This document shows, in pieces, positions 48,380 through 59,344 of a stretch of 64,000 nt of DNA. The translations under genes and the position numbers were made by a program. The stretch's first letter is position 1. Each line of letters begins with the position of its first letter. The stretch is from Brassica napus (lineage: Eukaryota; Streptophyta; Magnoliopsida; Brassicales; Brassicaceae), in contig NC_063451.1 of NCBI RefSeq assembly GCF_020379485.1, positions 25,774,630 to 25,838,629 on the forward strand. The letters run 5' to 3'. The notes under the pieces were generated by a model. That model worked only from the letters and a program-made list of their open reading frames with translations, made no database searches and had not been told where the DNA came from.

Positions 48380-51300
48380 TTATGTTCGTTTATATATCTC
48401 AGCAAATCCTGGAGAATAACGATTTGGAGAGCCACCGGGACAAGACTTCACCTCAAGATCATGACTAGATTTACTTCTCTGAAACGCTTTTATCATTTCT
48501 GCTTCGAGATTCTCCGGCTTCAGCTGCTCGGAAGCTGGTAACTCCTGATCCGAGCAAGGAGGACTGCAACCAGCTTTGCTAGATTCTTGAGAACACAATG
48601 GTATCTGAGAGTAAGCAGCTTTCAAGTTGTTATGTAACTCTTCCATCTTTCCTGTGATCTCATCTGCTCTGTCCATAGCGATAAGAATCTGAAAAGAAAC
48701 AAACTCACCCGTCAAGATCCCACGAGGATATGAAAAAAAAAAAAAAGAGTAACTTCTTATATATACATACCTCGGCTGGATATTTCTGAAATATAGGAGC
48801 AAACCTCTGCCGGCAATACTCACTAAACAGAAGGGTGAGAAGAATCAAAGGAACGGTGAAACCTGAAGCAACCGTTGATAGCTTTAAACCGAAGAATCCT
48901 AAAGCTATAACTTGAGACAAGATCAGCGAAAAGATTGTAGTGTTGTGGAAGATAGGCCAGTACTGTCCCCCGCTTTCATACTTTGTAATATAGACGTTGA
49001 TTATCTGCAAATAAACAAAATAAAAACATTTGAATTCTCTTGTCCATGTACAAAGAGAAAAGAGTTGCAAGTGTACCTGATTCTTATATATAAGATAGGC
49101 TAGAAAGAAGTAGATGAGCAGGAACGGTAGTATCAAAGGCGCTATGACAGAGTTGGTGAAACCGAGGAGACCGAACAAGAGCAGCCGGGGGATTTCAATA
49201 TGGTAAGGGAACCTAAGTGTTTCATAAGATGCATCTTTGTTCTTGACAATAACTCTCGATATAAGGTTCCATATAAGACCCACAGGTTGTATGATCTCAC
49301 ATGCCAAACCAGCCCAACCAGACGTGAAACAGTAAGTCATGAAGAAGCCAGCCTGCATACACAGTCAAATGATTAGCCATATTCAAGAACAAAGCCACAA
49401 GAAGAGCGTGAGAGTGATTACCTGTGTTGGAACTGCTTTAGCAAGTTGTGCAGGCAAGTCCTTGACACTAGAGAAGATGCTCAACTGCCTGATCACAGAG
49501 CCTGATAGGATATTGACGAAGAACACATTCCAGATGGTGAAGTAGACAACTCTGATACATGCACTTCTCTTTCTCAGACTCCTGGAGATACATCCCTCCA
49601 AGGTTGAGAAGTACATCATCAATGGTGGAACGGTATAAAAGAATAGAACCAGTATCACACTTGGTAAGTACCCTGTGATCACCCGGTTCATAATATCCCT
49701 GCCATAAAGGATTTGATTAAATCAAAAATGATAATAAAATAAAAAAAAAAATCAATTATACACTCACCTTTTCAAGAGGGGTCTTAGAAAGGGAAAGTTC
49801 TTGGATAGTGTCTTTAGTTGAGTCAACCCCTGAATGCCAGCAACAGGAAGAAGAAACACAAACATGAAGGCAACGGCACCAACAAGGGTTGCTATCTTCC
49901 GCATCCAAAGTTGGCGATAAGGTACTTTCAGGTTTTTCCAGTAGACATCATGAGGCTCTGGAGCCAAGTCTGCCACCCATAGCATAGGATTTGATGTTTG
50001 AAGAACCTCCGAAGCAACAAGAGCATCATAACGAGTCTTGAAAAACACAAAAGCAACGGGACGTTCCTGCAAAAATGAGCAGAAAAATTGTAAGCCTCCC
50101 CATACAGAGTTCACCTATCAAAGGTCAAAAGAGTAGTTTCTTACTTCCTCGGTCGTAGTCAGAGTCAACTCACCAAGCTCCAGTTTTTGAACACCGCCTG
50201 CCTCGTCAGAGAGGATTTTAAAAGAGTTTGTGGGCCCAGGTCCTGTACAAAAGTTGCATGACTTCAAACTAGGATTACAGCTTACATCAGGAGAAACATG
50301 TTTTATTGCCTGACGCATCTTCTCGGCATCATTCTGAGATAGAGAATTGATGATCAATATATTAGTAAAATCTAAAATGAACTCTGTTCTTCTCCAAAAT
50401 AAATCACTGCCAACAGAGAACTAACAAGAAACTGATGTAATATCAAAAAAAAAAACCTCAATCTCATAAGCTACTCTAAATCTCTTGAATAAGCATATTC
50501 GTGGCGTCCAAGAAAACAAAACAAAAAGATAATAAAGCCAACAGAATAACACAAAAGGCATTACCAGCAGTCTCTGAATGATGCCATCACGGTAGACCAT
50601 CAGGTGCGACAAATAGCTTCGTGCATAGTAATTTGTGAAGTATTCTCTCACAGTTTCGTTGTAAGATTGGTCAGGAGACTGAGGAACAGCACGCATAAGT
50701 ACTGTAAAATGACTTGGCTTTGAGGAAGATGCAGCGATATATGCCAGCCTCTTTTTGGCTATGGTCTTATACTCCTAAAACACGTATTATAACAGAAGTG
50801 AGAGAGAGAGAGAACAAAACGATATGATGTACATGAACCAGGGAATGGGATCCTTACAAAGTAAAGAAGAGCACATGCCGCAGAGGATATGATGTACAGT
50901 GATAGACAATGTACCCAAAGCCTGGAAATAAATAAGAAAAGATTAAACTAGAATCAGCACTTTGCTTTCTTTTGTAAAGCACTTTACTTGCCCTGAGACG
51001 GTTTATTAAAGATTTCAGCTAAAATTTATTTTTGATAATTTTGGAGATCTAAAAGAAATTTTTGGGAGCTGTTTTTTTTTTTCTATATAATTTTTCCAAA
51101 ATTTTTGTGAGATTTAAAGCCAATGTTTCGTTAGGCTTTGACCATGACGGGCTCTGATAATATATGACAATACTAGTGGAGTTAAGGCAGCATTACCATC
51201 TTGAGCGTGGATTAAGGTTTTCAATAGTGAATATCGACAACGGCTCGAGATGAGCTTCCTTGTGCTCCATCATCGGTCCGTAATAGTTCACAGGCAGAAC

Positions 51301-51624
51301 AAATGAAATGCAAACAACCGCAACGACTGAGAAGATACGAATGCTGCAAATGACCATCCTGATGAAGACCACAGCGTCGAGACCAGCAGCAGCCAACATC
51401 TCGTCCTCGGTAGTTTCCCAAGCCTTGACGAGCCAACTCGGAGAGGGAGCAAACCTCTCGTACCAACGAGGATCGTTGCGTTTAACTCTTCCACCGGAAA
51501 GCATCCGGCCAAAGTAGACGCAATAGTTGGAGGGCTGTTTCCTTAGGATGGAGTAAAGCGAGACGAGGACTACGCATATCCCGACGTTAATCCCAGCAGA
51601 GGTTAAGAGCGCTGAAACATCCAT
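48380..51624 (-). CDS. OSCA/CSC1-like (ERD4, DUF221) membrane channel, At1g10090-like
   Basis: Member of the OSCA/TMEM63 family of calcium-permeable channels opened by hyperosmotic or mechanical stress; this clade is less studied (family knowledge). Nine exons in transcription order: 51197-51624, 50858-50921, 50565-50774, 50145-50333, 49768-50066, 49422-49698, 49077-49352, 48771-49004, 48380-48688; all GT-AG, 761 residues, phase closed. Domains: N-terminal RSN1_TM segment (GINVGICVVLVSLYSILRKQ, then FIRMVICSIRIFSVVAVVC), cytosolic PHM7_cyt domain (HFTVLMRAVPQSPDQSYNET, RPVAFVFFKTRYDALVASEV), and the multi-helix DUF221 channel domain (ATLVGAVAFMFVFLLPVAG through TVASGFTVPLILLTLLFSEY). The C-terminal 100 residues are polar and end SPGFAEIYKRT. 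Convergent with BCAT2: 256 bp separate the two stop codons. Confidence 0.93.
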
Positions 51625-53675
51625 CTCTCACTTTGTTGTTCAGACTCTTGTCTTAAACTAAATAATGAAGGCAGAGAAGAACATAATCAGCTGCTCAGTA
51701 ACAGCTTTTAAAGTCGTCTAAAAGATCTGTAAAGAAAAGGGAAAAAAGTTTGCAAGAATAAGAAAAAAAGACTTTCCAAATCCTAAGAGTTAACGCAAGT
51801 GGTAACGTTTGAACATTGAGATCTGGCAAGTATTAGTTGGCATTAAATGAATCTAAGCTATGATTTAAAGGCTGATCACAAGTAACCAATGACAAAGGAT
51901 GAAACAAAATAGCATAAGAGTTCTAAAACGAAATAAAAATATCTAATTTAACTTCTTAAACCAATCGTCCTCTATAACTATTAACTAACCACCACAATTT
52001 CATATAACCAGAAAAAACAGGGGAATCCAATTACGTTATATGATTCCACAACAATCGAAACAAGAACGTGCACGGAACCAAAGCCCAGATTTTTTATGAG
52101 AGATTCGATCACAATTCGCAGAGGTTAATCGAAATTGAGAATCTACCCAGAAGAAGGAACGAAAACGATAATTCGAGCAAACGATGGCTTACACGGAAGA
52201 AGAAGATGAACACTTTTTGCTTTGACTTGAGAGAATCAGAAACCTTAATAATTATTCGCAAGATTCACGATGTGCACCTTATACCCCATTTCCGCGGAGA
52301 ATTCGCGTTCAAGTTCATATGCCATTATAATCTACCAAAAAAAAAAATAATAATAAAAGAATTCAAATATTTAAAACTTTTCCCCTTTTTTGTTTAGAAA
52401 GAATAATAAAAAAACTTATTAAACAAAAAAAAAAGTCAGATAATTATTAGGTGAGGATTTGTCATTTACGGAAAAAAAAAATCATAAACCCAACCAAAAA
52501 AGTCAGATAAACTTTCATACATGCTAATAAAATCTACAATATTCAAATAACAACTTCCTTTTTTACAATTAAAAAAAACAACTTTTCCTTTTCTTTGTCA
52601 CAAAAAAAAAACTTATTAAACAAAAAGAAAGATAATTATTAGGTGAGCAATGAGCATTATCATTTACGGAAGAAAAAAAATCATAAAGCCAACAAAAAAA
52701 AACGATAAATAATATTAGGCGACAAATCCCACGTTGTGTGTGGTGTAAATGTGGAAGGTGCCAGATCAAATGACGTGGCGATATCGCAATGGTGGACACT
52801 GTCTCTACGTCGCCAAAGTCTTACTTAACCGGTGATTACGACTACCATGTCGGCTACTTTATGAATGTTCGATCGTATATATCCGATACGATTATGACAC
52901 GTGACATTCTACAGCGACGGTTAAAACCGTTTTTTTGCCCGGGAAAGTATTTTAGAGTCGTGGACAAAAAAAAGGGTATTTATAGAGTAGGGTCGCATAT
53001 CTAACTAACCCTTGTATTTTTCGCGTGGTGCGAGTGTGTGAGACCCATGACAAGGACCATACAGATTATTAAATGTTCCATTTAACTATAGTTGGACTTG
53101 GAGAACATGATTTTTTTGCCGTATGCATTGCATATAACATGTGTTTATGCCGTGTGCATATATATAACCGGTTTGCTTAGTTGGAACACTGAGACCAGTA
53201 TGGTGAGATTGAGATTTTTTCTTAATGATATAGTCTACAAAGAAATTAAAATTTAGCTGATCAAAAGAAAATAGTACAGTGCCTTTTGATTTAAAACCTT
53301 AGTAAATACTTCTTGGTTTATGGTATTTCTTGGGAATCACTCAAGGTTTTAAGTGTTGCAACCTTAGAACAACTCACAATAAAGTTTTCAACTCAAGTAT
53401 TAGTATATGTATCTATAAAATTAGTATTTAATTATAAGGCATCTCAAAATTATGGGAAACTCAACCCAAAGTATTTATTTGAAATATTATTGGATTTTAA
53501 TTTATAAAATTTATATTTTTAATGGTTTGTTAATTTTGGGTTAGATATTCTTAATCAGGGTGCTCTTATAGCCGATGTGGTAGTCCAACAATTACTCTGT
53601 GTATAATGCCTACTTGCTGGCTATGTAGTAGGTCTAATCGGTGTTTTCTATTTGTTTCTTTACGTTTTTGTTTGT
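51625..53675. other. Intergenic region upstream of the OSCA gene
   Basis: Holds the OSCA 5' region (51625 onward), a diverged direct duplication (listed separately) and AT-rich DNA. A TATATAACC motif and a short open frame near 52789-53004 show no known protein. No gene supported. Confidence 0.55.
52411..52698. repeat. Dispersed direct duplication upstream of OSCA
   Basis: Segments 52411-52500 and 52608-52698 share AAAACTTATTAAACAAAAA, GATAATTATTAGGTGAG, CATTTACGGA and ATCATAAA.CCAAC with small indels. Looks like a local duplication. Confidence 0.7.
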
Positions 53676-53692
53676 AAAAAATGTATTGGAAA

Positions 53693-53880
53693 CCAAAGCG
53701 GTTGGCCTAGTGGTAGTTGAGGAAGAAAATCCAATACGCTTTCCGCAGGTTCGACTCGCGTTGGTCACCCGGGCCCTCCCTGCTAATTCCTGGGGAGGAA
53801 ATTATGTGGCTGCTGCGGGTCTCGTGGGATTAGTCGGTTGAACTCGGTCGCCGGATCCCCACGGTTAACAAAAAAAAAAA
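53693..53880 (+). mobile_element. tRNA-derived SINE
   Basis: About 188 bp with RNA polymerase III boxes: A box TGGCCTAGTGG (near 53703) and B box GGTTCGACTCG (near 53749), followed by a GC-rich body and a poly(A) tail. The target duplication AAAAAATGTATTGGAAA stands at 53676-53692 and 53881-53897, exact over 17 bp. Similar SINEs are abundant in Brassica; I do not assign a family name. The exact duplication suggests a recent insertion. Confidence 0.92.
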
Positions 53881-53897
53881 AAAAAATGTATTGGAAA

Positions 53898-54474
53898 GAT
53901 TGCTATCCTAAATGGCTATAAATGAGAAACTGCAACTAGCAAAAAAACTAAAAAATGTAAGAGAAGAATACGTTTCTATTTTTCAGAAACAAACAAATAG
54001 AATGATAAAGATATATTTTGTCATTTACTACTAAGCAACATGAGTGCAAACACCTGGATAACGTACTCTATATTCTACAACCTCAACCTATAATGTCATT
54101 TTAGTAATTGCAATCTTCGTTGAGAAAACTTTGATATTCACTTCGATAATGTTAAACTATGTATTCTGATTCCATATTTAATAAATCCATTCTTCGTTGA
54201 GAAAACAAAAACAAAAACAAAGAATCCAAATCATTCTGGTTTTGTAGAAAAAAAAATAATAACAAGGAAGAACATATATGTTACTTCGGACCAAAGCCTA
54301 TACAAACTCTACCACTCACTCTCTCTTTCTAATTATCTTTTAACTCATCCTTGGAAGTACTAGAGCTCTGGTTTCAAACGACCTAAGATAACAAGAAAAT
54401 ATTAAAAAAAAAGTCAAAAACAAAAACAAAAGAAGGAAGAGACAGAGAGGTGAGACAAGCTAGCTGGTGCAGCT
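53898..54474. other. 3' flank of the bHLH74-like gene
   Basis: Includes the likely 3' UTR of the bHLH gene on the minus strand (54360-54474). No other feature seen. Confidence 0.55.
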
Positions 54475-56074
54475 TTAGTTACCATTATTAGGTGAGAAAC
54501 TAGACATAGTCGATGGGTTTGAGACGAACCCCATTTGGTAGAGGCTCTGTAGTTCACTCTCTAGTGTTGTCTGCACGATTACATATAGAAGAAATGTGTA
54601 AGAGAATTAAAAATGGTGCCAAAAAAACATGATATGTTGTTTCTACTGTTGCTTGCCTGATGTAATGGGTTGTATTGTGGATTTGTGGTGGTAGGAACGT
54701 TCGGTATCGTCCCTTGAAAACCACTGAAAGGATTCAGCCCCAGCGTAGGAGTACTACTTACATCTCTTGATTGCATAAGCTGAACGGAGAAAATGCAGCT
54801 TTATTAGTACTGATTCATAACTCCCAAAGTACTATTACTTATTTCATTGTCAAGTTTTGAGAGAGATTTCAATCTTCATACATCTTTGGCAAGAATCCTG
54901 TCTATGTCAATGTTGAGTTCTGGATTCACCGTGGCGAGTTTCATAGACAAAAACTGAGGAAAAAAAATCAGAAGGAGAGCCTCTTTCAGACCATACACAA
55001 GCAAACTAACTTGAACGTTTCAAGAATCTTGCGTTGTTGGGATGATTCTTACCTCAACTTGTTGTTGCAATGACTGAACATAGTTGATGATCTCATCGAG
55101 CATAACCGCTTTCCCAGTGATCTAGTTGAACAAAGTATCAACAACAAAGACTTCCATCAAAATTTTATTCAGAAATCAAAGAAAGTTAAAAGCCACCTCT
55201 TATAAGTACAATACCTTGTTGCATCCTGGAACAAGCTCTTGAAGCAGTCTCATCCTTTCACTGATCTTTTCTCTTCTAACCTTAAAAGAACAAACAAAAA
55301 AACAGCAAAACTTCTCAGAACCAGTTGTTGGCAGGAAAAAAAAAGTTCCAGTAATCAAATGATATGTTATTACCCTCTCTGCAAGACTGTGACTATTAGT
55401 AGCTTGACCTCTTCTTGCCCTCATATGAATGTAGTTTTTTTCTGGTGCTTCTTCGCTCTGTGAGCTCTCCTTCTCTTTACTCTGATCATTTTTGTGTTTC
55501 TTCTGGCTCTGATCACTTCCCCTTTGAGGTTCTTCTAGAAACTCCTCCACAGCTTTCTGCCAATGTAACAAGAGTCACTTGTTTCAGCACAAACCACATC
55601 ACAAGAAGACTGACCAAACCTTGAATCTTAATGCTACCAAACCAAACCTACCTTGTTCCTTTGTGATGATTCGGCTTCGAGTTGCCTTCTTTTTCTAGAT
55701 GGAGAAGCACCAAGAACAACATCATCTGAAACCTGATGTGACTCTCCAGCTCTGATCAATCTTCCAACACTTTCCCCTTTCTTGTCTGAACCAAGAACCG
55801 GACCACCACCTACACAATCACCAAAAGGAAGTAGACTGGGAGGCATGTCTGGATAACCAGAACCGGTCTGGTAATGAGGGAAGCAACTCATCCCTGGATT
55901 GTCCATCACCATTGAAGTGTAATGTGAGCTTGAGAAGCCACCACCACTGACAACTGGATCCCAATCTACAGAAGAGAAGAAATGATCTGTTGATGTAACT
56001 CCAACTCTAGAGACCCCACTCTCATCATCTACATGTTTAAACTTCATCTCACCTTCATTATTCTCACCACCCAT
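54475..56074 (-). CDS. BHLH74: bHLH transcription factor, bHLH74/CIB type (At1g10120-like)
   Basis: Nuclear DNA-binding protein; the Arabidopsis relative affects flowering and leaf growth and belongs to the CIB group of subfamily XII (family knowledge). Seven exons in transcription order: 55652-56074, 55374-55556, 55215-55280, 55053-55121, 54882-54953, 54657-54779, 54475-54570; phase closed, 343 residues. Exon 1 encodes a poorly conserved acidic region starting [18 protein letters not shown]. The bHLH spans about residues 182-232: basic region [20 protein letters not shown] with the H-E-R residues for E-box binding, helix 1 [17 protein letters not shown], helix 2 [20 protein letters not shown]. 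The C-terminus ends in [17 protein letters not shown]. The junction of exons 1 and 2 forms a miR396 pairing site. Intron 6 is GC-AG. Confidence 0.94.
55545..55660 (-). promoter_or_regulatory. miR396 target site across the exon 1-2 junction of bHLH74
   Basis: In the spliced mRNA the last bases of exon 1 (GGAACAAG, to 55652) join the first of exon 2 (AAAGCTGTGGAG, from 55556). The joined run CAAGAAAGCTGTGGA pairs with miR396 at positions 2-16 without mismatch; position 1 is a G:U pair, and positions 17, 18, 20 and 21 are mismatched. bHLH74 is a known miR396 target in Brassicaceae (established knowledge), which supports the call. The microRNA sequence is from memory. Confidence 0.75.
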
Positions 56075-57718
56075 TCCTCTGATTCAACCCTCAGAACTTG
56101 GTTTGGTGTACTTTGCAAGACTTGACAAGGGAACTTAAAACCAGTCTGTAGATTTATACAGTGGGAAAGAAAAGCAAAACAAATCAAGAGAGCATCAAAC
56201 CTAATGTAGCAGAAGAGAAGTCAAGAGGAGAATAAAGAGAACAATCGATTTATTATAGGCAAAAAAAGCTGAGAACATTCAGAGCATAAAGTGGTAACAA
56301 GCAATGGATTTAGCTAACTTACAGCTCAGAGGAGCTTAACAAATAGGAAAAAGTAGATTCGCTTTTAAAGAGTGTGAGAGAGCAAAGTCACAGACAAGAA
56401 GCCAGATGAATGTAAGCTTGTGAGATCAGAGGGTCAATAATTTTGAATTTAAAATGAAGGCAACTTACACAACCCCATTGGACAGCATCAAGTTGTTAGG
56501 ATCAGAGTGCAATAATTAGAGAATTAATAAATGGAAGGAAACTATAGAGACAAACCTTGTTTGAGATACTCCAAGATTGTGGTGCCCTTAGAAAGAGTAC
56601 AAAACAAGAATCAAACTGTTCAGTGGGAGCTTTTACATTTTACAGTAAACCTAAACAAGATAAGAGATGGTACAACTCAATAGAATGGGTATCAAATGCT
56701 GTTTTTGCTTGTATTAGGGAGAATGAAGAATTTAAAGGGGAACAATATATAGGGGGAACAATAAAAATTGAAATAAATGAGAGATTCACAAGATGGGTAC
56801 TTGAACAAACAACAAAGCAAGCATCAAGTTCCAAACTTTATAGCATCAAAGAAACATTAATAATAATTGTGTTTAAAGACAATAAAAGACCTAGAGAAAG
56901 AGAAAGCTGCTGAAGTCTAACACTGACAGAGGAGACATAATATGATTATTAAAACAAAAGACAGAACAACTACTGCCACAACTGCTTTTATTTGCTCTTT
57001 TCTTTTTCCATTATTACACAACCTAATCTACCTCTTTAGCTTGTCTGTCTTACTTTTTTTTTAATCTTTTTCTTGATAGATACATGTCTTAACTTTTACA
57101 GTCATTTTCAGTTTGGGTTTTTCAGTACTAATTATCTCAAAGTCTCATTGTACAAGCAAGAGGTTCTTCTCTTCATGCCCAAGCTTTGCTTTGAAGATTT
57201 TACTCTATGACATGTGCTTTAGAATATTATAACATATAAGTATACATACATGCATTTATATAGGATATATGATTACGTGTGTATGTGTAAGATAATATTA
57301 TTTTTACTGACAGAAATTGCCAACTATATATTCTAACAGAAGACTCTTTGCTGTGCACACTCATATTTTTGTTCCGAGTGCCAACTACCATCTTTTAGAA
57401 TAATTTTCCGGTCAGCTTTTCTACCAGCCGCGTGATTAAACCACTACGTTTTGATCTCATCTCTACGCCGTTGGATCCATGCAACATATTCTTATTCTTT
57501 TAATTTCTATTTTCCTTTCTCCGCTATTAACACACGTATATATTATATATATAAGGTTTATATATTTTCTTTTTGAAAGTCATTGTGCTGCATTCCTCAA
57601 AATTGAACGGTAGTTTGAAATTTTCTACAGTAAATGGAATATGGCACGAGGGACATATTGTTCTGTTTTTGTAAAATATTACTACCAATATTGCAACTTG
57701 AGAAAGGAAAACAAATAC
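56075..57718. other. 5' region of bHLH74 and intergenic DNA
   Basis: The first several hundred bases should hold the 5' UTR and promoter of bHLH74, perhaps with a leader intron. An open frame of 118 codons at 56557-56913 has no homology I recognise. No further gene seen. Confidence 0.55.
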
Positions 57719-58505
57719 AGTAAAACCTTTATAAATTAACGATGTCGGTACTTTGAAATTTTATTAATTAATAGAGATATTAATTTACAAAAGTTTTCTT
57801 ATTTAGAATTCTTATTTTAAGATATATATTTATTGTAAGCTAAGAAAAATATTTGATTTTAGTGTATAGACATTAATTGTTAGTTTTTGATATTTATATT
57901 AATTTTATTATATTATTTAGTGTATTTAATATATATTGCATATATTATAAATGTAGTTTTAGATATAATATTACTAAATCTCATAAAAATATATTAAGTG
58001 TTAAAAATATAAAGATAATTCCATTGTAAATATAAAAAAACAATATAATAATAGGTTCTTACTTATATAAAATATGTATAGATATTAATTATTAATTTAG
58101 AATTTTAATGGGACCATTTATTTACATAAATTGTTTTTAAAATATATTATCTTATTATTTTATCGATTTTTGTCAAATTTTGAACCGGTCCAAGTTGGGA
58201 CCGGCAAAATTTATTAATTTATACTCCCTCTGTTTCTAAATGTAAGTAGTTTTAGCAAAAAAAGTTTGTTTCACAATATAAGTAGTTTACATATTTCAAT
58301 GCATCTTTTTCATATATTGGATATTGTGTGACCACTGAAATAATATTAGGTTTTTAATAATTGGTTGAATTAATTGGTTATATGATATATTCTTTTAAAT
58401 AACAATTTTCTAAATATTCTTGTTTTTGCAAAACTATTTATAATTAAAAACGGAAAGAGTAAAGATTATTAATTTATAGAATATTAATTTATAGAGATTT
58501 TATCG
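57719..58505. mobile_element. Putative non-autonomous DNA transposon hosting a Stowaway MITE
   Basis: Left end CAGTAAAACCTTTATAAATT and right end (reverse complement) CGATAAAATCTCTATAAATT are imperfect inverted repeats, and these ends are common in Brassicaceae genomes. No target duplication found. Interior is AT-rich without coding potential. Confidence 0.45.
58224..58459. mobile_element. Stowaway MITE (nested)
   Basis: A 236-bp element flanked by TA (58222-58223, 58460-58461). Left CTCCCTCTGTTTCTAAATG, right reverse complement CTCTTTCCGTTTTTAATTAT. Confidence 0.75.
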
Positions 58506-59097
58506 GATCTTTATTGAAATTGCAGCTATGAATTTACAGTGCGTAAAGTTTATCGAGGATCCTAAAATCTAGGTGAAACTATTTGGCTGTGCAAGATATC
58601 ATTTTCCAAAAACAAGAAAAGCTAAACTGAGAAGACTTTTGACAACTTTTAAAGATTTAGTTGTCTTCTTTTCTAGAGTTTTTTTTTTTTTTAACTTATC
58701 TTTTCTAGAGTTACTAATACTCATTGAGATCATAACGAGTCCAGCTAAACTAAACAGTTGCCTTGAACCCGTCTCTCTAGCTAATGTTCCGTGATTGTTA
58801 TCAGATATAGTACTAATAATAATTTTGTTAAACAAATTAATCCTAGATTAGTACCAAAAAAACATACTGTATAATATATCAGTGTCAGAGCAGGAAACAT
58901 AAGGAATAAAAGGGAATCTAATCTACAATTTATTCGAAATAAACTAAATGTATAAAGTCGAGCTACAGCTGTGTTACAACTTACAAGACGTGGACACACT
59001 AGAGTCTCGTACTAGTTATAGGGCATGGGACAACTAACCCCCAACAACCATAATCATGGTCAAACTTTAAAAGTATTTGGTCAAACCAACAATCATA
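58506..59097. other. Unassigned AT-rich intergenic DNA
   Basis: No gene or repeat ends recognised between the transposon and the next MITE. Confidence 0.5.
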
Positions 59098-59344
59098 CTC
59101 CCTCCGTTCTTTAATGATAGACGTTTTAGAAAAAAAATTTGTTTCACAAAGATATATTTTTTTGTGTTTTCTATGAAAAAATTGTAAAATTTAAAAAAAT
59201 TAATTGACTTTATTGAATACTATTGGTTAAAAATTACTGAAAATTGAAAATTACAAAAAACAATATATTTATTATGGTAGTTTATTGTGTTTTCTTAATA
59301 TGTTTGAAAATATTAAAAAGTCTATTTTTGTGGAACGAAGGAAG
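59098..59344. mobile_element. Stowaway MITE
   Basis: A 247-bp element flanked by TA on both sides. Left CTCCCTCCGTTCTTTAATG, right reverse complement CTTCCTTCGTTCCACAAAAA. AT-rich core, no coding capacity. Confidence 0.85.

Noticed and set aside
48705..49358. Single long open frame across two OSCA exons
   Set aside because: Reads through an intron by chance; splice sites at 49077 and 49004 and family length show two exons.
52789..53004. 71-codon + strand frame upstream of the OSCA gene
   Set aside because: No homology recognised and no support from flanking structure.
53693..53770. tRNA gene
   Set aside because: A and B boxes are present but the sequence does not fold as a full cloverleaf by eye, and the poly(A) tail plus target duplication show a SINE.
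56557..56913. 118-codon open frame upstream of bHLH74
   Set aside because: No recognisable protein; low-complexity composition and lies in the expected promoter or leader of bHLH74 on the other strand.
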